From Tetradesmus obliquus (Eukaryota > Chlorophyta > Chlorophyceae > Sphaeropleales > Scenedesmaceae): DNA of 64,000 nucleotides. The notes under the pieces were generated by a model that was given only the letters and a program-made list of their open reading frames with translations, did not search any database and had not been told where the DNA came from. Location: NCBI GenBank assembly GCA_030272155.1, contig CP126199.1, forward strand, positions 1,488,001 to 1,552,000, read 5' to 3'. Position numbers and translations under genes: made by a program. This document shows positions 11,131 to 23,734 of this stretch, in pieces (position 1 is the stretch's first letter; each line of letters begins with the position of its first letter).

Positions 11131-12780
11131 CGGCAGGCGCAGCAGCAGGAGCAGCAGTGGCAGCACACCAGGGCATGCACAGCTTGGTTTGAGCGCGCTG
11201 CAGGCACGGTAAGGACCGCAAGTGCGCTCGCACAGCAAGGCGAGTGCTGCCTGTGCGTGTGCGATGTGGCACTATCAAGAAAGACTGTTTTATGCGGCTA
11301 CCGCTGCAATTAGTATGAAGCGGATGCTTGACGGGGACGCAGCAGGAGTTAGCTGTTTTGCAGTAGATATCAAGAGGGTTACAATCCATGGTTGCACACC
11401 TGTTGCACTTGTCGTGTGTGGTGAGTGGTGTCTGTACATAACACTGCAGAAAGAAGATTGCTCAGCACAGGAAACTCAACACGCAGAGCAGCGTGCCCAG
11501 CTGCTCTGTACAAGCCGTCACCAGCACAAGCGCTGCTGCGTTGCACAACTTGACATCATGCATGCTGCATAACACTGCCACGAGCTCGGTGCATATGATA
11601 CGCTTGCGTTTTGTTTTATATATATAGGCATGTGGCACATGTGGGTGTCTAGATTCGTTCTTATACATGTATGGACACACGCGGGAGTCTAAAGGTTGGG
11701 GGCATTGCATGCTGTTGCAAGCATGGGCGTCGCATATTGTGGTGATCAGTTCAGCAGCTGTAGGCCTGTGCCGTCTGCAACATGGTGCTGGCTGACTCTA
11801 CTGCAGCCCGTGCAAGGGCTTCAAGCCACAAGTTGTGCCCAGCATGGGCATGTGTCGCTGCAGTCTCTGTGTGTCATCTTGCTGGCATGCACACTGTGCC
11901 TGGCAGGCATGGCACGGCATGATTGACAGGTAATGACGGTGCTGCAGCGCTGCCTCAGCAGCGGCCATTCTTTGCAGCTGCATTCAGGGTGTGCCAGGCT
12001 GCAGGTGCCGCGTTTGACTTTGAAGCAGGCACATGCAGGTGCCTCGTCAGCTGATGAATCGGGCCAGCTGGCATGAGGCATGCATACTATGAGTAATTGG
12101 CGCCACCATCAGTGACTCACATCGGATGCTGCAGAGTTGAGGGTGTGTTGATGGGGATCTGCGCATCTGCACATCTGCTTTGTGTCATCTGCTTTGCGTC
12201 AGCAACCTGTGTGTAAAAGATCATGGGTGATTCTACAAGGATGCAGCTGTGTAAGTGCTTACCCCAAGTCAGTCTGCCTGCAGGAGCAGCCCTGCCTACA
12301 ATCACCACACAGCTGCAGCCCAGCCTGCACTAAAAGCCGCCGTGGTCGTTATAGAACGGCCGTTTCAGATGGTAGGAACCATAATGATATTGGTGTCTCA
12401 GCTACATCCCCAATCTTGGTGAGTGTGCTGCCCTTGCAGGAGGTGCTGCAAGTGCTGCTGGCAGTTCACTGCGTGGAGACCCCAGGTCAGGTGAACGTGA
12501 GCGAAGGCCATCGTCGGCGATTTCATATACAATCATTTCAGTCAAATGATACGACTCGTCAGTAAGCAATTGAAGAAGTGGGGAATTCTGAAGAATCATC
12601 GAGCCCTTACTCTGTCACCTACGTGACAGCCTGTTACAGCTGTGCTATATGAGGCCACGCAGCGCACATGCAGCTCACCAGCACTTGAACTGTCTTACGT
12701 TGCTTCTAATCAACTATTGCACAGCACGCGATTGCCCTGTTTGCACCCTTTCGCGCCCTTACTCAGAGGTTACACTCAAG
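11131..12780. other. Intergenic, no gene supported
   Basis: No open frame here has family features or consistent splice sites. An AT-rich patch with TATATATATA occurs near 11616-11626, but no transcript can be tied to it. The end of the stretch should contain the ferredoxin promoter. Confidence 0.4.
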
Positions 12781-13460
12781 ATGTCTGCAGCTCTCAGGTG
12801 CAACACCGCTGCTTGCAGCAGGACAAGTACAGCAGCATTCAGGGCTCCACGCAGGGCTGTTGCTTGCCGCGTTGCCACACACAATGTGACGTTCAAGTAC
12901 CCAGCTGGCGACGAGAAGACTTTCCAGTGCACAGCAGACAAGAACCTGCTGGAGGGCGCACTGGCTGCAGGCGTTGAGGTGAGACACGTTTTACAGCGTG
13001 CATGACATCGAGGACGCCACGAGCAGCACAACAGCAGCAACCACTCCCTGGGCAACAGCATTGCTGAGTCTGCGGCTCACTGTGCTGCCCTCTACATAAT
13101 TGCAGCCCCCACACCTATGCAAGACGGGAAGCTGTGGAGTGTGCGCTGCTCGTGTGCTGGCCGGCAACGTGGAGCGTGCAGACTTCCTGCTGGATGACCT
13201 GCAGCAGGAGCATGGCTTCGCCCTGCTGTGCTCTACATTCCCCCGTTCAGACCTGACAGTCATCACAAACCAGGAGACGGTGAGAAGCTGAAAATCGCTT
13301 GACTGCCGGTTATAGCGTGCGTGCTAGTCTCGGAAGACCGGACTGCAGGGGGCAGCAGGTGTTGTCATGACATGATGCACGTGCACCAATAGTTTATTCG
13401 TATACTGATTGATGTTTTCACTGCTTGCAGGAGCTGCACACAATCCCCTACGGCCTGTGA
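12781..13460 (+). CDS. Plant-type [2Fe-2S] ferredoxin, plastid-targeted
   Basis: Small electron carrier that accepts electrons from photosystem I and passes them to FNR and other stromal enzymes. Three exons (12781-12978, 13106-13279, 13431-13460), all phase 0, give 133 residues. The first ~33 residues are rich in Ala, Arg, Ser and Thr with almost no acid, typical of a chloroplast transit peptide. The mature start is probably near VTFKYPAGDEKTF. Cluster ligands are C71, C76, C79 and C108, in the motif CKTGSCGVC plus LLCSTFP. The spacing between the third and fourth cysteines is 28 residues, one fewer than in common PetF. The sequence is fairly divergent from leaf-type ferredoxins, so a specialised isoform rather than the main photosynthetic one is likely. 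The C-terminus TELHTIPYGL comes from a ten-codon last exon. Confidence 0.95.
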
Positions 13461-15739
13461 GCTGCTCAGCTTGGAGGCTACGTGACACTGTGGGCGTTAC
13501 AGCTGTTCGAGAAGGCATCATCCCGGCTGCAGTCGCTCCCATTCATCATCTAATACGTTTTACAATGGCGTGGCAGCATGTGACCAACTGCGGGTCTGTC
13601 AGACACCTGGGAGTGAGGGTGAGATGTGCTGTTGACTTGCTGTCCAGGTGCAACAGTTGGCCTGCACCCTTGTGACTTCAGCAGGCAAGGATAGCTCCTC
13701 ATCATACGAAATAGTACAAGGTTCTACAGCAGCATGTTGCTGTGTGGATCTTGGCGCCCGTCCTATTGATGCATCCTTTCAAATCGTGCATCCTGCACCT
13801 GGTGCCTTTGCTGGCGAGGCACAGGCAGCAGGTGCACTTCAGAAGTGTACAACATAACTGATCATGTACTTGTTGCAGCGCAACCTTGCTTTACAACTAA
13901 GGGCTCATGTCTGCTGCATGTCAGCGCAGTGTGGCAGCAACATAGCAAGTTATCGCACTGCTGCTTCGACAGCAAGCGCACTAGGACATGCATGCCAGTG
14001 CTAGCTTGTCATCCTGTTAGCTGTTCAACTGTGCTGAGTGGTCAAGGGTGTTCACGGTTATGTACCAGGCAGCAGCATGTACAGAAAGCACTCTTCAAGG
14101 CTTCTAGCTTTGTCAGGTTTGTCAGCTTATCCACACGCTGTGGCGTGCTACCACATGCGTGGTGGCTTGCTGAATGCTGCAGCAGCAGTGTCATCTTGTT
14201 ATTCTTGGCTGGCTTATATCCTTGTACCAGCTCCACGTTTATGTGCAAGGCTGCTGCAGTTCCGTCTCGTTCGATTGCTGATCCATGCAGCACCAGCTGG
14301 CTTTGTAACTGCACAGCTTGCACTGCATCATGGCTGTCAGCTGTGTGTGTTGTGCCTTTGTCAGCTGTGGTGACTACCACCTGGAATGCTCGCACAAAGG
14401 AGAGTGTGATGCATCGCCTACAGTATTGTGCCTTAACGAGCAGTGCCGTTGGTGTAGCTGAAGCGATATGCAGCTGGCTGCTACTGCTTTTCCAGCACTG
14501 CATGCACTGTGGTGTGCAGAGAAGTGAGTGAGCTGCTGGCAGCTGAGATGCTGCAGCAGATCCGTGTGCCATTGAGAGGAGAGACAGGCTGTGCTCCTAT
14601 TCCAGGATTGCAGTGCTGCAAGCAGGCTGGTAGGAGCTGCACCTGCAGATTGACAGCGTTTGCAGTGCAGCGCATTTACACCCAAGCAGCAGCTGCACCT
14701 TGCATGTGCACTGTCGCTGCATCCAGACTTGTCTGCACGGTGCTCTGTCTGCACTCAATGTTGGATTGAGCACGCATGAATTTCAGCTGTTGCAGGCCAG
14801 CTAATCCATTCCTGTGGAGCCAACACATGGCGCAGGGTGCAGTGGTTTTGGGTGGATTCCTCTGTGGGCTGCAAAACGCTCAGCAGTTGGTGGTTCCCTG
14901 TGTGCAGCCAAGCGGTGCATCCCTGCTGCTCTTGTCCTGCAGCTGCCAGGTCTCAATCACTTCTGTTTTCTTGAATGAACCATATGGCCTATCTTGATTC
15001 AAGTTGTAACTGGCAAGTTGACAGGACGTCCTGCTATGGGATGCTGGCCATCACTCCTAACCACCGGCAGCTGCCCTATGATTAGCACAGCGCTTTTCAG
15101 AATCTGTGGTGATGCTGCCCCGGTTGGCCTGCATGCGTTTCTAAGCCTGGGATACAGCTGCTGTCGTCATAATCCTGTAATGTTGTTCTCGTCGCTGTGC
15201 TGATGAACCAACACAGGCAGTTATGAGCATGCGGTTGGTAAAGAGCGGTGCGGCTGATGCCCAATCATCATCATCATGTTACCATTGAAGCCATAGCAAC
15301 GTCGCCATCGGCCCCGCGCCCCACAGGTCGGCTGATGCCCAATGTACACTGCAGCACTCTGATTACACAAAATGCCCAGCCGAATACTGCAAACACTTGT
15401 GAGCTGACTGAACACGACACACCTTGCAACTATCAGCACTAGCTACTCCATGAACAGTAGCTCTGCATAAGGCCCGTGCAAGCACAGCAGCCGGCAACCA
15501 GCAACCTGTGCAGCAACTGTAAGTGGTGCCATGATGTACCCTGCAGGAGGCTGCAAATGCAAATGCAGCAACTCAGCCAGCAAGCACTGGCCCTCATGGC
15601 TGCACGTGATATACATGCAACTGGTGCCACAGACGCTGGCAGACAAAAAATGGCAGCCTCTGAGCTTCGCCTCTCCAGCTGTGTACATGCACGGCAAGGC
15701 ATCACCTGGATAAACAACACCTGCAAACCACAGCCACAC
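13461..15739. other. Intergenic, no gene supported
   Basis: This space lies between the convergent ferredoxin and CWC22 genes and should hold both 3' ends. Several plus-strand open stretches near 13.8-14.8 kb lack family motifs and have scattered codon use. A 15-base motif, cggctgatgcccaat, occurs twice, near 15250 and 15330. Confidence 0.45.
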
Positions 15740-18700
15740 TCAGCGCCTCTTCCTGCTGCGCCTGCGCCTGCTGTCACCGCTGTCACTGTCGCTGTCACTG
15801 CTGCTACTGCTGCTGTCACTGCTGCTGCTGCTGCTGCTGCTACTGCTGCCAGAGCTGCTGCTGCTGGTGCCGCTGCTGCTGCTGCCGCCGCTGTCGCTGC
15901 CGCCGCCTGCTGCCTTACGTGCAGCCTCCTCTGCTGCGCGGCGCTCAGCCATGATGCGCGGCATCTGCAGATACAGCAGCAAACAAACAGTCAGCAGGTA
16001 CAGCAGCAATCAACTCCACAGCATCACTCCGCTTCGCCGCTCAGCCATGAGACGCGGCATCTGCAATATAATCAGTGGGGACAGCAGTAAGCAATGTCAC
16101 AGCAATTCCCTGTTTTAGCCAATTCCACCCGCAGCACGTGTGTACACATTACAAAGCAAAGGGTGCAGCACGACAGTTTGGGAAACCACAGATAGCATGG
16201 GAAGCAGCAACACATGAACGCACTTGCGCACCCGCTGTGGCACAGCACGCCCTAACAAGCCACATGCAGCTGCGCCTGTCAGTGATGCTGCCCAGGCGGA
16301 AGCTCATTGCCAGGCTCCCTCCCGCACAGTCAGCAGCAAGCAAGCACAAACACGTTGCAAGCACAAACGCGCCACAACCAACGCTGCAGCCGCACCTGCT
16401 TGTACAGCTCGCGCTGCCTGTCCGTGATGCCTCCCAGGCCGATGCTGGTGAAGAAGTTGATGGAGAAGCGCATGGCTGCCATGCTGTCTGTGGGGAAGAT
16501 GCCAGTGAAGTACTGCTGCAGGCTGGGCTCAGCCAGCCGCGCATTGAGCTTGACCAGGCCCATGTACTCGCTCAGCTCCTGCAATCGGTGAAGGTTGTGA
16601 TCATGGTGATGAGGTGTTGAATGGAGAATTATAATTCATGCATGTAAAAGGCAGCTTGGCGCATGCAGCAGCGCGCGTTGAGCTTGACCAGGCCCATGTA
16701 CTCGCTCAGCTCCTGCAGGTGGCATGCAAGGTGTTCAAATGTTGATGTTAAGAGTGCAGATGGCATGCAGCAGCGCGCGTTGAGCTTGACCAGGCCCATG
16801 TACTCGCTCAGCTCCTGCAGGTGGCATGCAAGGTGTTCAAATGTTGATGTTAAGAGTGCAGATGGCATGCAGCAGCGCGCGTTGAGCTTGACCAGGCCCA
16901 TGTACTCGCTCAGCTCCTGCAAGCAATGAGTGATGGTGGTGCGGGTGTTTATCAGTTGAGTGCATTTGAGATACTTGGAAGGCAGGTTGGCACATGCAGC
17001 AGTGCGCCTTGAGCTTGACCAGGCCCATGTACTCGCTCAGCTCCTACAGCATTGACCAGACAGATTGTTGCGGAAACAGGTGTCGATGAACTTCGTAGTA
17101 CCAGCGTTTACAGTTGTGAGCTTGTTGTAAAGGAATATCATTCTGATCTGACTGTTTCGTGCTGGTAGTACAAGCAGGCACCCTGTCGCGATGGTGGGCA
17201 CTCTGCCCTGCACCCACCTGGAAGAGGTACTTGATGAAGATGCGGCTGCTGCTGGTGGTGTTGTCCTCGGTCAGCTGTATGCATCCCAGCACGCCCAAAG
17301 AAATGTAACATTTATAACCTCAATAACATAACACAGCACACCACAATCCTGCCCCCTCCTGGCCCCAATTCACCTGGAAGAGGTACTTGATGAAGATGCG
17401 GCTGCTGCTGGTGGTGTCGTCCTCCGTCAGCCGTATGCAGCCCAGCACGCCCCAGCTGATGCCGTCCACCGCCAGCAGGTGCGCAAAGAGCTTGGCCACG
17501 TTGCGCAGCTTGTTGGTCTCGAGGCGGTGGATGATGGCGTACTGCTTCGCAAAGCAGTCCTCAAACGTGGCCTGCAGGAAAATAATAACATAGCAGATTG
17601 GTTACATGTGCGTGGCAGCTTGTTGGTCTCAAGGCGGTGGATGATGGCGTACTGCTTGGCAAAGCAGTCCTCAAACATGGCCTGCAGATAAAATTTAACA
17701 GGCGGGAAACTTTGTTATGTGGGTGGCGCAGTGTGTTGCACAGTGCGGTGGATGATGGCGTACTGCTTGGCAAAGCAGTCCTCCAAGGTGGCCTGCAGGA
17801 CAGTGATTATAGCGGTGGGTTGGTGATGTGGGTGGCGGCAGTGTGTTACAGAATGTGGTAGCTAATGGCATGCTGCATGTTGGCAAAGCAGTCCTCAGGC
17901 GTGACCTGGAACAGAACAACGATTGGTTGCGTGGGTGGCAGCAGTGCACAGGGCACAGGCAGGAGATGGTGCATCACGGAGTGCGGCCTGCTGGGGAATC
18001 GCAAGGCCGGTCGAGAGGAAATGGCCAAGGCATATTTGCCGCGCCAAGTTCAATGCTGCCGGCTGTACTGGCGGCATGTGCGTTGCACTACTGCTGGTAC
18101 CGCCGTGCTCACTCGTGCAAGGTGAATGTATGCAGGTTCCTTTGACACACCCATCCTGCAGCCTCCATCTCGAGCTCGCAGCGCAGCATGCAGCACTGGC
18201 ATGGTCGCAGGGTGTGTGCATGCATGAATTGCAGTTCCTGTTGCTGCATTCAGCCTGCAGCCCCCATCTGGAGCTCGCAGCGCAGCATGCAGCACTAGCT
18301 TTGAGAAGGCATTGTGCATGCACGTGTTGCAGGTTCATTGTAGAACAGAATAGCCTGCCGCACCTGGAACTCGCGGCGCAGCATGCAGAAGCGCGCTCCC
18401 AGCAGCGTGTAGTAGCGCACAAAGGTCTTCTCCTGGCTGCAGCACTCGATGATCATGATGGGGATCTCAGGCTCCTGCAGGCACAGCACAACACCAAGCA
18501 ATAGCTCCATTGGTATGGTGCCGACAGGAGGATGCATACCACAAACATGTACAAGGTATGGAACCACAAGCAGGCAGGCCAGGCAGCAGTCGGCGTGCAG
18601 CCATGGCCACAACACACTTATAACAGGGACAGGGAGGGCCACAGCAAGCACCCCTGTCAGCTGCAGGGTAAATCGTGGTGCAAGATGTATAGTCAACAGC

Positions 18701-21700
18701 CAGTATGAAAACGACATTGCACGCCGCACCGTGATGTATTATGCAGCAAAACCAGTCCAGCCCTCACCTGCCCAGGCGCCAGCTGGATCTTCATCAGCTT
18801 GTGGCCCGCCTCAGAGCAGACAGGGACACTCCAACAACAGTCACATATCACATGCATACCACGCCCACAGCTCCGAATCCAACCCAGCAATGCTGCCTCA
18901 CCTGCCCAAGAGCCAGCTGGATCTTCATCAGCTTGTGCCCCGCCTCCTCAAAGTCCACAGCAGGGCCATTCATGCAAGCTACACAACTGGTAGCTCAACA
19001 ACATGCTGTCAGCAGGATGACAACAATCAAAGACAACGAGCCTCACCTGCCCCGGCGCCAGCTGGATCTTCATCAGCTTGTGGCCCGCCTCCTCAAAGTC
19101 AAGGCTGCTCATGATGGTCAAATAAATTGTGCGCCGCAGGTTGACCAGGTTGGTGCCCGTCTCGTCCTCGATGTCCTGCTGCTGCTGCTGCCGCTGCTGC
19201 TCCTCCTCGTCGTCAGACTCCTCCTCGCCAGAGCCTGCAGCAGCAGCAGCAGCAGCAGCAGCAGGGCAGTGATTAGTCCTCTCACAAGTGAGGTGGAACT
19301 TAGCTGCAGCACTCCTGCTCGGTACACCCAGCCACAGCTCGAGTGATGAGCAACAGCCAAAGCCTCTGTTTGTTGCAGGTTTGCAGTTCCCCACAACTTT
19401 CTGCTTTCAACTGCAACCTCCCCATCTCGCACGGCAGGCACCACCATGCAGCACAGTACTTCCCTTACACCAGGCATACCCACAACCAGCAACAACCCAA
19501 CCCATGCAACCTCACCGCCTTCCTCCTCTTCGTCCTCGTCCTCGTTGTTGCCCAGCAGCTCCTTCACAACAAAACCACCCCATGCAGCACAGCATTCTAA
19601 ACAGATTGAAGCAGACTGTTCAACCCCTGCAGCCTCACCGCTGCCGTCTCCTGCGCCCTCCTCATCCTCGTCATTATCAAGCCCAGCAGCTCCTTCACCA
19701 AGGCCCAACCACCCCAGGCAGCACAGCACACTGAACACAACAAGACGGCAAAAGACTCCCGCTCACCGCTGCGCTTCGCGCCGCCGCCCTCCTTTTTTAC
19801 CATGGTGCAACACCCCATGCAGCACAGCACACTGAACAAACCATAACAAGAACGACAGCCCGCTCACCGCTGCCCTCAGCGCCGCCCTCCTCATCCTCCT
19901 CTTCATCATCATCGCCCAGCAGTTCCTTCACCAAGGCCCAACCACCCCAGGCAGCACAGAACACTTAAAACACAACAAGACGGCAAAAGACTCCCGCTCA
20001 CCGCTGTCCTTCGCGCCGCCGCCCTGCTCTGCATCCTGGTGCAACACCCCATGAAGCACAGCACACTGATTAACACAAAACAATAATCGCGTCGCCGCCC
20101 TCCTCTGCATCCTGGTGCAACACCCCATGAAGCACAGCACACTGATTAACACAAAACAATAATCAACCTGCAGCCTCACCGCTGCCGTCTCCTGCGCCCT
20201 CCTCCTCATCCTCCTCTTCATCCTCCTCGCCCAGCAGCTCCTTGACAATGGCGCGGTACTGCACCTCGTGCTCCGCATACTCGGGGTCCTCCTTGAACAC
20301 GTTGAGGATGGCCTACATGGAAAAAATCAGGTGCAGCGCACACAGAACAACAACAATCCAGGTCAGCACAGGCCAGCCACCAGCAATGGTGGCAGATGAC
20401 TGTTGCAGCCATGCGCCTCGTGCTCCGCATACTCCGGGTCCTCCTTGAACACGTTGAGGATGGCCTGCAGCACACATACATAGAAGTTGCATACACAACT
20501 GAAGTAAGCACAGGTTGCCAGCATGACTCAAGGGCAGCCAGCATGCACCGCATATTTGGGGTCCCTTTTTGACCACATTGAGGATGGCCTGCAGCACACA
20601 CGCACAGGAACACATTGAAGGTGAGCCACAGGCTGCCAGTGTGACTCTAGGGCAGCCAGCAGCAAACCAAAGCCCTTGGCCCGCCTACGGGTCGCGCTTG
20701 TCACCCAGGGACATCTCTCTTGCATTATGCTATAGCTGCCCCGCCACGGCAGAATCAGCCGATTGCAGACCACAACCGCTGCAGGGCCCACAAAGCAGTC
20801 TCACCTGCGGGTCGTGCTTGTCGTCCAGGCTCATCTCGTGCGTGATCTGGTCCTCATCCTCCACCAGGTCCAGCGCAGGCGCAACAGCGGGGTGGCCGCT
20901 GGCCTCAAAACCGGCCTAAAGGGTTTTAAAGAGCACAAAGCAGCAGCAGCAGCAGCAGCAGCGCCATACCGTGAGTGGCAAACAGGACGTTGCAGGTGAT
21001 CTGGTCCTCGTCCTCCACCAGGTCCAGCGCAGGAACCACAGCAGGGTGGCCGCTGGCCTCAAAGCCAGCCTGCGCAGTAAGGGGGGACAAGCAAGGGTGC
21101 AGGATGACGAACAGGCAATTGCGGGTCCATTTCACACACAGGTCACCCGGCAACAAATAGACAGGCATTGCCTGCAAATGAAGAGCACTCAGCAGAAACT
21201 GCGCTGCGACACACGCCGCACACGCCACCATCAACATTCAGCTGCCTGTACACCCAGTCGAAGCTACTACCCAGCACGGGCGCAGCCCACACAGTACACA
21301 AAGAGTCTCAACCGCGTTCGTCTGCTGCCGCACCTTGCGCACAGCAAACAGCCCCTCAATCATGTACTGGCAGCGCTTGTCGATGGCGCCCTCGTGCAGG
21401 ATTGCCCTGAAGCGCTCAAAGACGCTGTGCAGCCCCGCAGGAGCCACGTCCTGCAGGTATGCGCCCACCTGCAGTGAGGAGCAGGCAGAGCAGGGCAAGG
21501 AGAGCAGCAGCAGCAGGACTAGTGATGAGTACAGGGCTGGTTTGGTCTGCGGGTACAACACGCTGTGCAGCCCCGCAGGAGCCACATCTTGCAGGTACGC
21601 GCCCACCTGCACACACGCAAATGCAGACAGCGGGGCGCGGTGTATACAGCAGCAGCAGCAGCAGCAGGCGCAGGCGGATGGGTAAGAACTGATATGGGCA

Positions 21701-22116
21701 AGCTAGTTCAAGATGTGAACGGCCACTGGCCGCTGGTGTAGCTGCAACCCTGTAGGCAGCCGCATGATATCAACCGTGACATGTACGCGCGAGTTGTGGG
21801 CAAGTGAGTCACTCATCAATCGAACAAGCGAGCGGGCGCGTGAGCAGTGCGTGAGCACGTGAGTGAGCTGGCAAGTGGCCAGCTGGCCACAGTGCCCACA
21901 CCTCCTGGGTAGACCTCCATTGCCGTGTCCACGATCAGTCATGGTGAGTGAGCGGGTGACTTGCACAAATGACCGACTGCGCCAAATGATGTGAATGATG
22001 AGCATTTGTGAATTCACGGCCCGCACCTCCTTGCAGAACTCCACGGCCATCTCCACGCTGTCATCGCTGGGGTTCTCCAGCAGCAGGATCAGCACCTCCA
22101 GCGCAAGCACCTGAAG

Positions 22117-22150
<34 letters not shown>

Positions 22151-23701
22151 TGTGTGTGCGTGCATTGCTGGATGCAGAACTGACCAACAAACATGGTTGA
22201 CCATGATATCTGGCAACAACACAAAAACCTAGAAATAACAGGGAAGATACAGATAATGTGCAACGGCACCACGCGCACCTCGTGCAGCATGCCCTGGTTG
22301 ATCAGCATGACCATGCTTCCCAGCAACAACATAAAATCACAAGTATTAGGCAGATAAACATGCCATGTCGCCACGCGCACCTCGTGCAGCACGCCCTGGT
22401 TGATCAGGTGCGTCAGAATCTTGGCTGCTGCAAGTAAACGACCCAAGACCCCTGTGACACGTCATGTCATCAAGGAACGACCCAAGACCCCTGTGACACG
22501 TCATGTCATCAAGGAACACCCCGTCGCTCGCCGAAACACACACCTGCGCTGCCTGAACAAGGCACAACATACCTCGTGCAGCACGCCCTGGTTGATCAGG
22601 TGCGCCAGGAACTTGGCCGCCGCAATCGTAATCGGCTTGTCGTTGCGCTTGTACGCGCGCTTGAACTGCGCCAGCAGCCGGTGGCACAGCAGCTCGCCCA
22701 GCTCGGGGAACTTGGTGTTGACCACGCTGATGAGCGCCGCGTACAGCGGGCTGAAGGTGGGGCTGGCCAGCTGCGCCTTCATCACCGCCTGCACATCAAC
22801 GTCAAACAAACGGATGGTGATGTGACAGAGGTGTTGATGGTGAAAACTTTACTAGGAGCGTCGCAGCGGGCTGAAGGTGGGGCTGGCCAGCTGCGCCTTC
22901 ATCACAGCCTGAGAATACACATGCAGAAAAGCAACAGCTTGGTGAGTTGGGTGAAGAGGTCGCTCGTTTGGTAGTTGAGTGGGATAATTGCAGCGGGCTG
23001 AAGGTGGGGCTGGTCAGCTGCGCCTTCATCACCGCCTGCAGCACAAACAAACAAACAAACAAATATTAGAATGTGAACATGGAGTTTTCAGAGTTTTTTT
23101 TACAAATGTGAGGCGTACTTTAAGGCAGCTTGTTTGGTGTTGACCACGCTGATGAGCGCTGCATACAGCAAGTTGAAGGTGGGGCTGGCCAGCTGCGCCT
23201 TCATCACCGCCTGAATGACATCAAGCCGCGAAACGCAATGTTAGCATTAGCGTCAACCGTGAGTCATTGGTATGTTAAAGGTTGCGGCGTACAGCGGGCT
23301 GAAGGTGTGGCTGGCCAGCTGCGCCTTCCATCACCGCCTGGAAAGAAGCAGCACAAGGGTAGGATATGTCGAGCAGTGAGGTGGGGATGGTGCAGTATGT
23401 GCTGACAAATGGAGCAATGCAACACCAGCTGCTGGGTCGGCCGGCAAGCTTATGCATTCATCAGCTGCTGCAGGTGTCTGGCAGCATGCCAGTGCCTCCC
23501 AACCAATTCAAATGCTGAGCAGCCATGGCTGCTGGCAGCAGCTTTCCAATGCTGCAACAGCTCACGCCTGTGGTGCCTATGAAGCAGCAGCAGCGGCAGC
23601 AGCGCGCCCCACCTGGCAGAAGAGGCCCCTGCCCCGCATGAGGTTCTCCTGGAACAGCTCCGGCAAAATGTCCTTGATGTTGGGCGCGTTCACCTGCAGC
23701 A

Positions 23702-23734
<33 letters not shown>

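Noticed and set aside
13845-14531. 228-codon plus-strand frame downstream of ferredoxin
   Set aside because: Cys/Ser/Leu-rich text without family motifs, no ATG-supported start and no splice partners; likely chance in GC-rich, CTG-biased DNA.
16661-17045. CRISPR-like regular repeats
   Set aside because: The 102-base units are contiguous tandem copies of an exon edge without unique spacers, in a eukaryotic gene.
21000-21069. Using the upstream copy as the real CWC22 exon 9
   Set aside because: It loses the family text after DQIT and has no donor at the right place, while the copy at 20915-20805 completes it.
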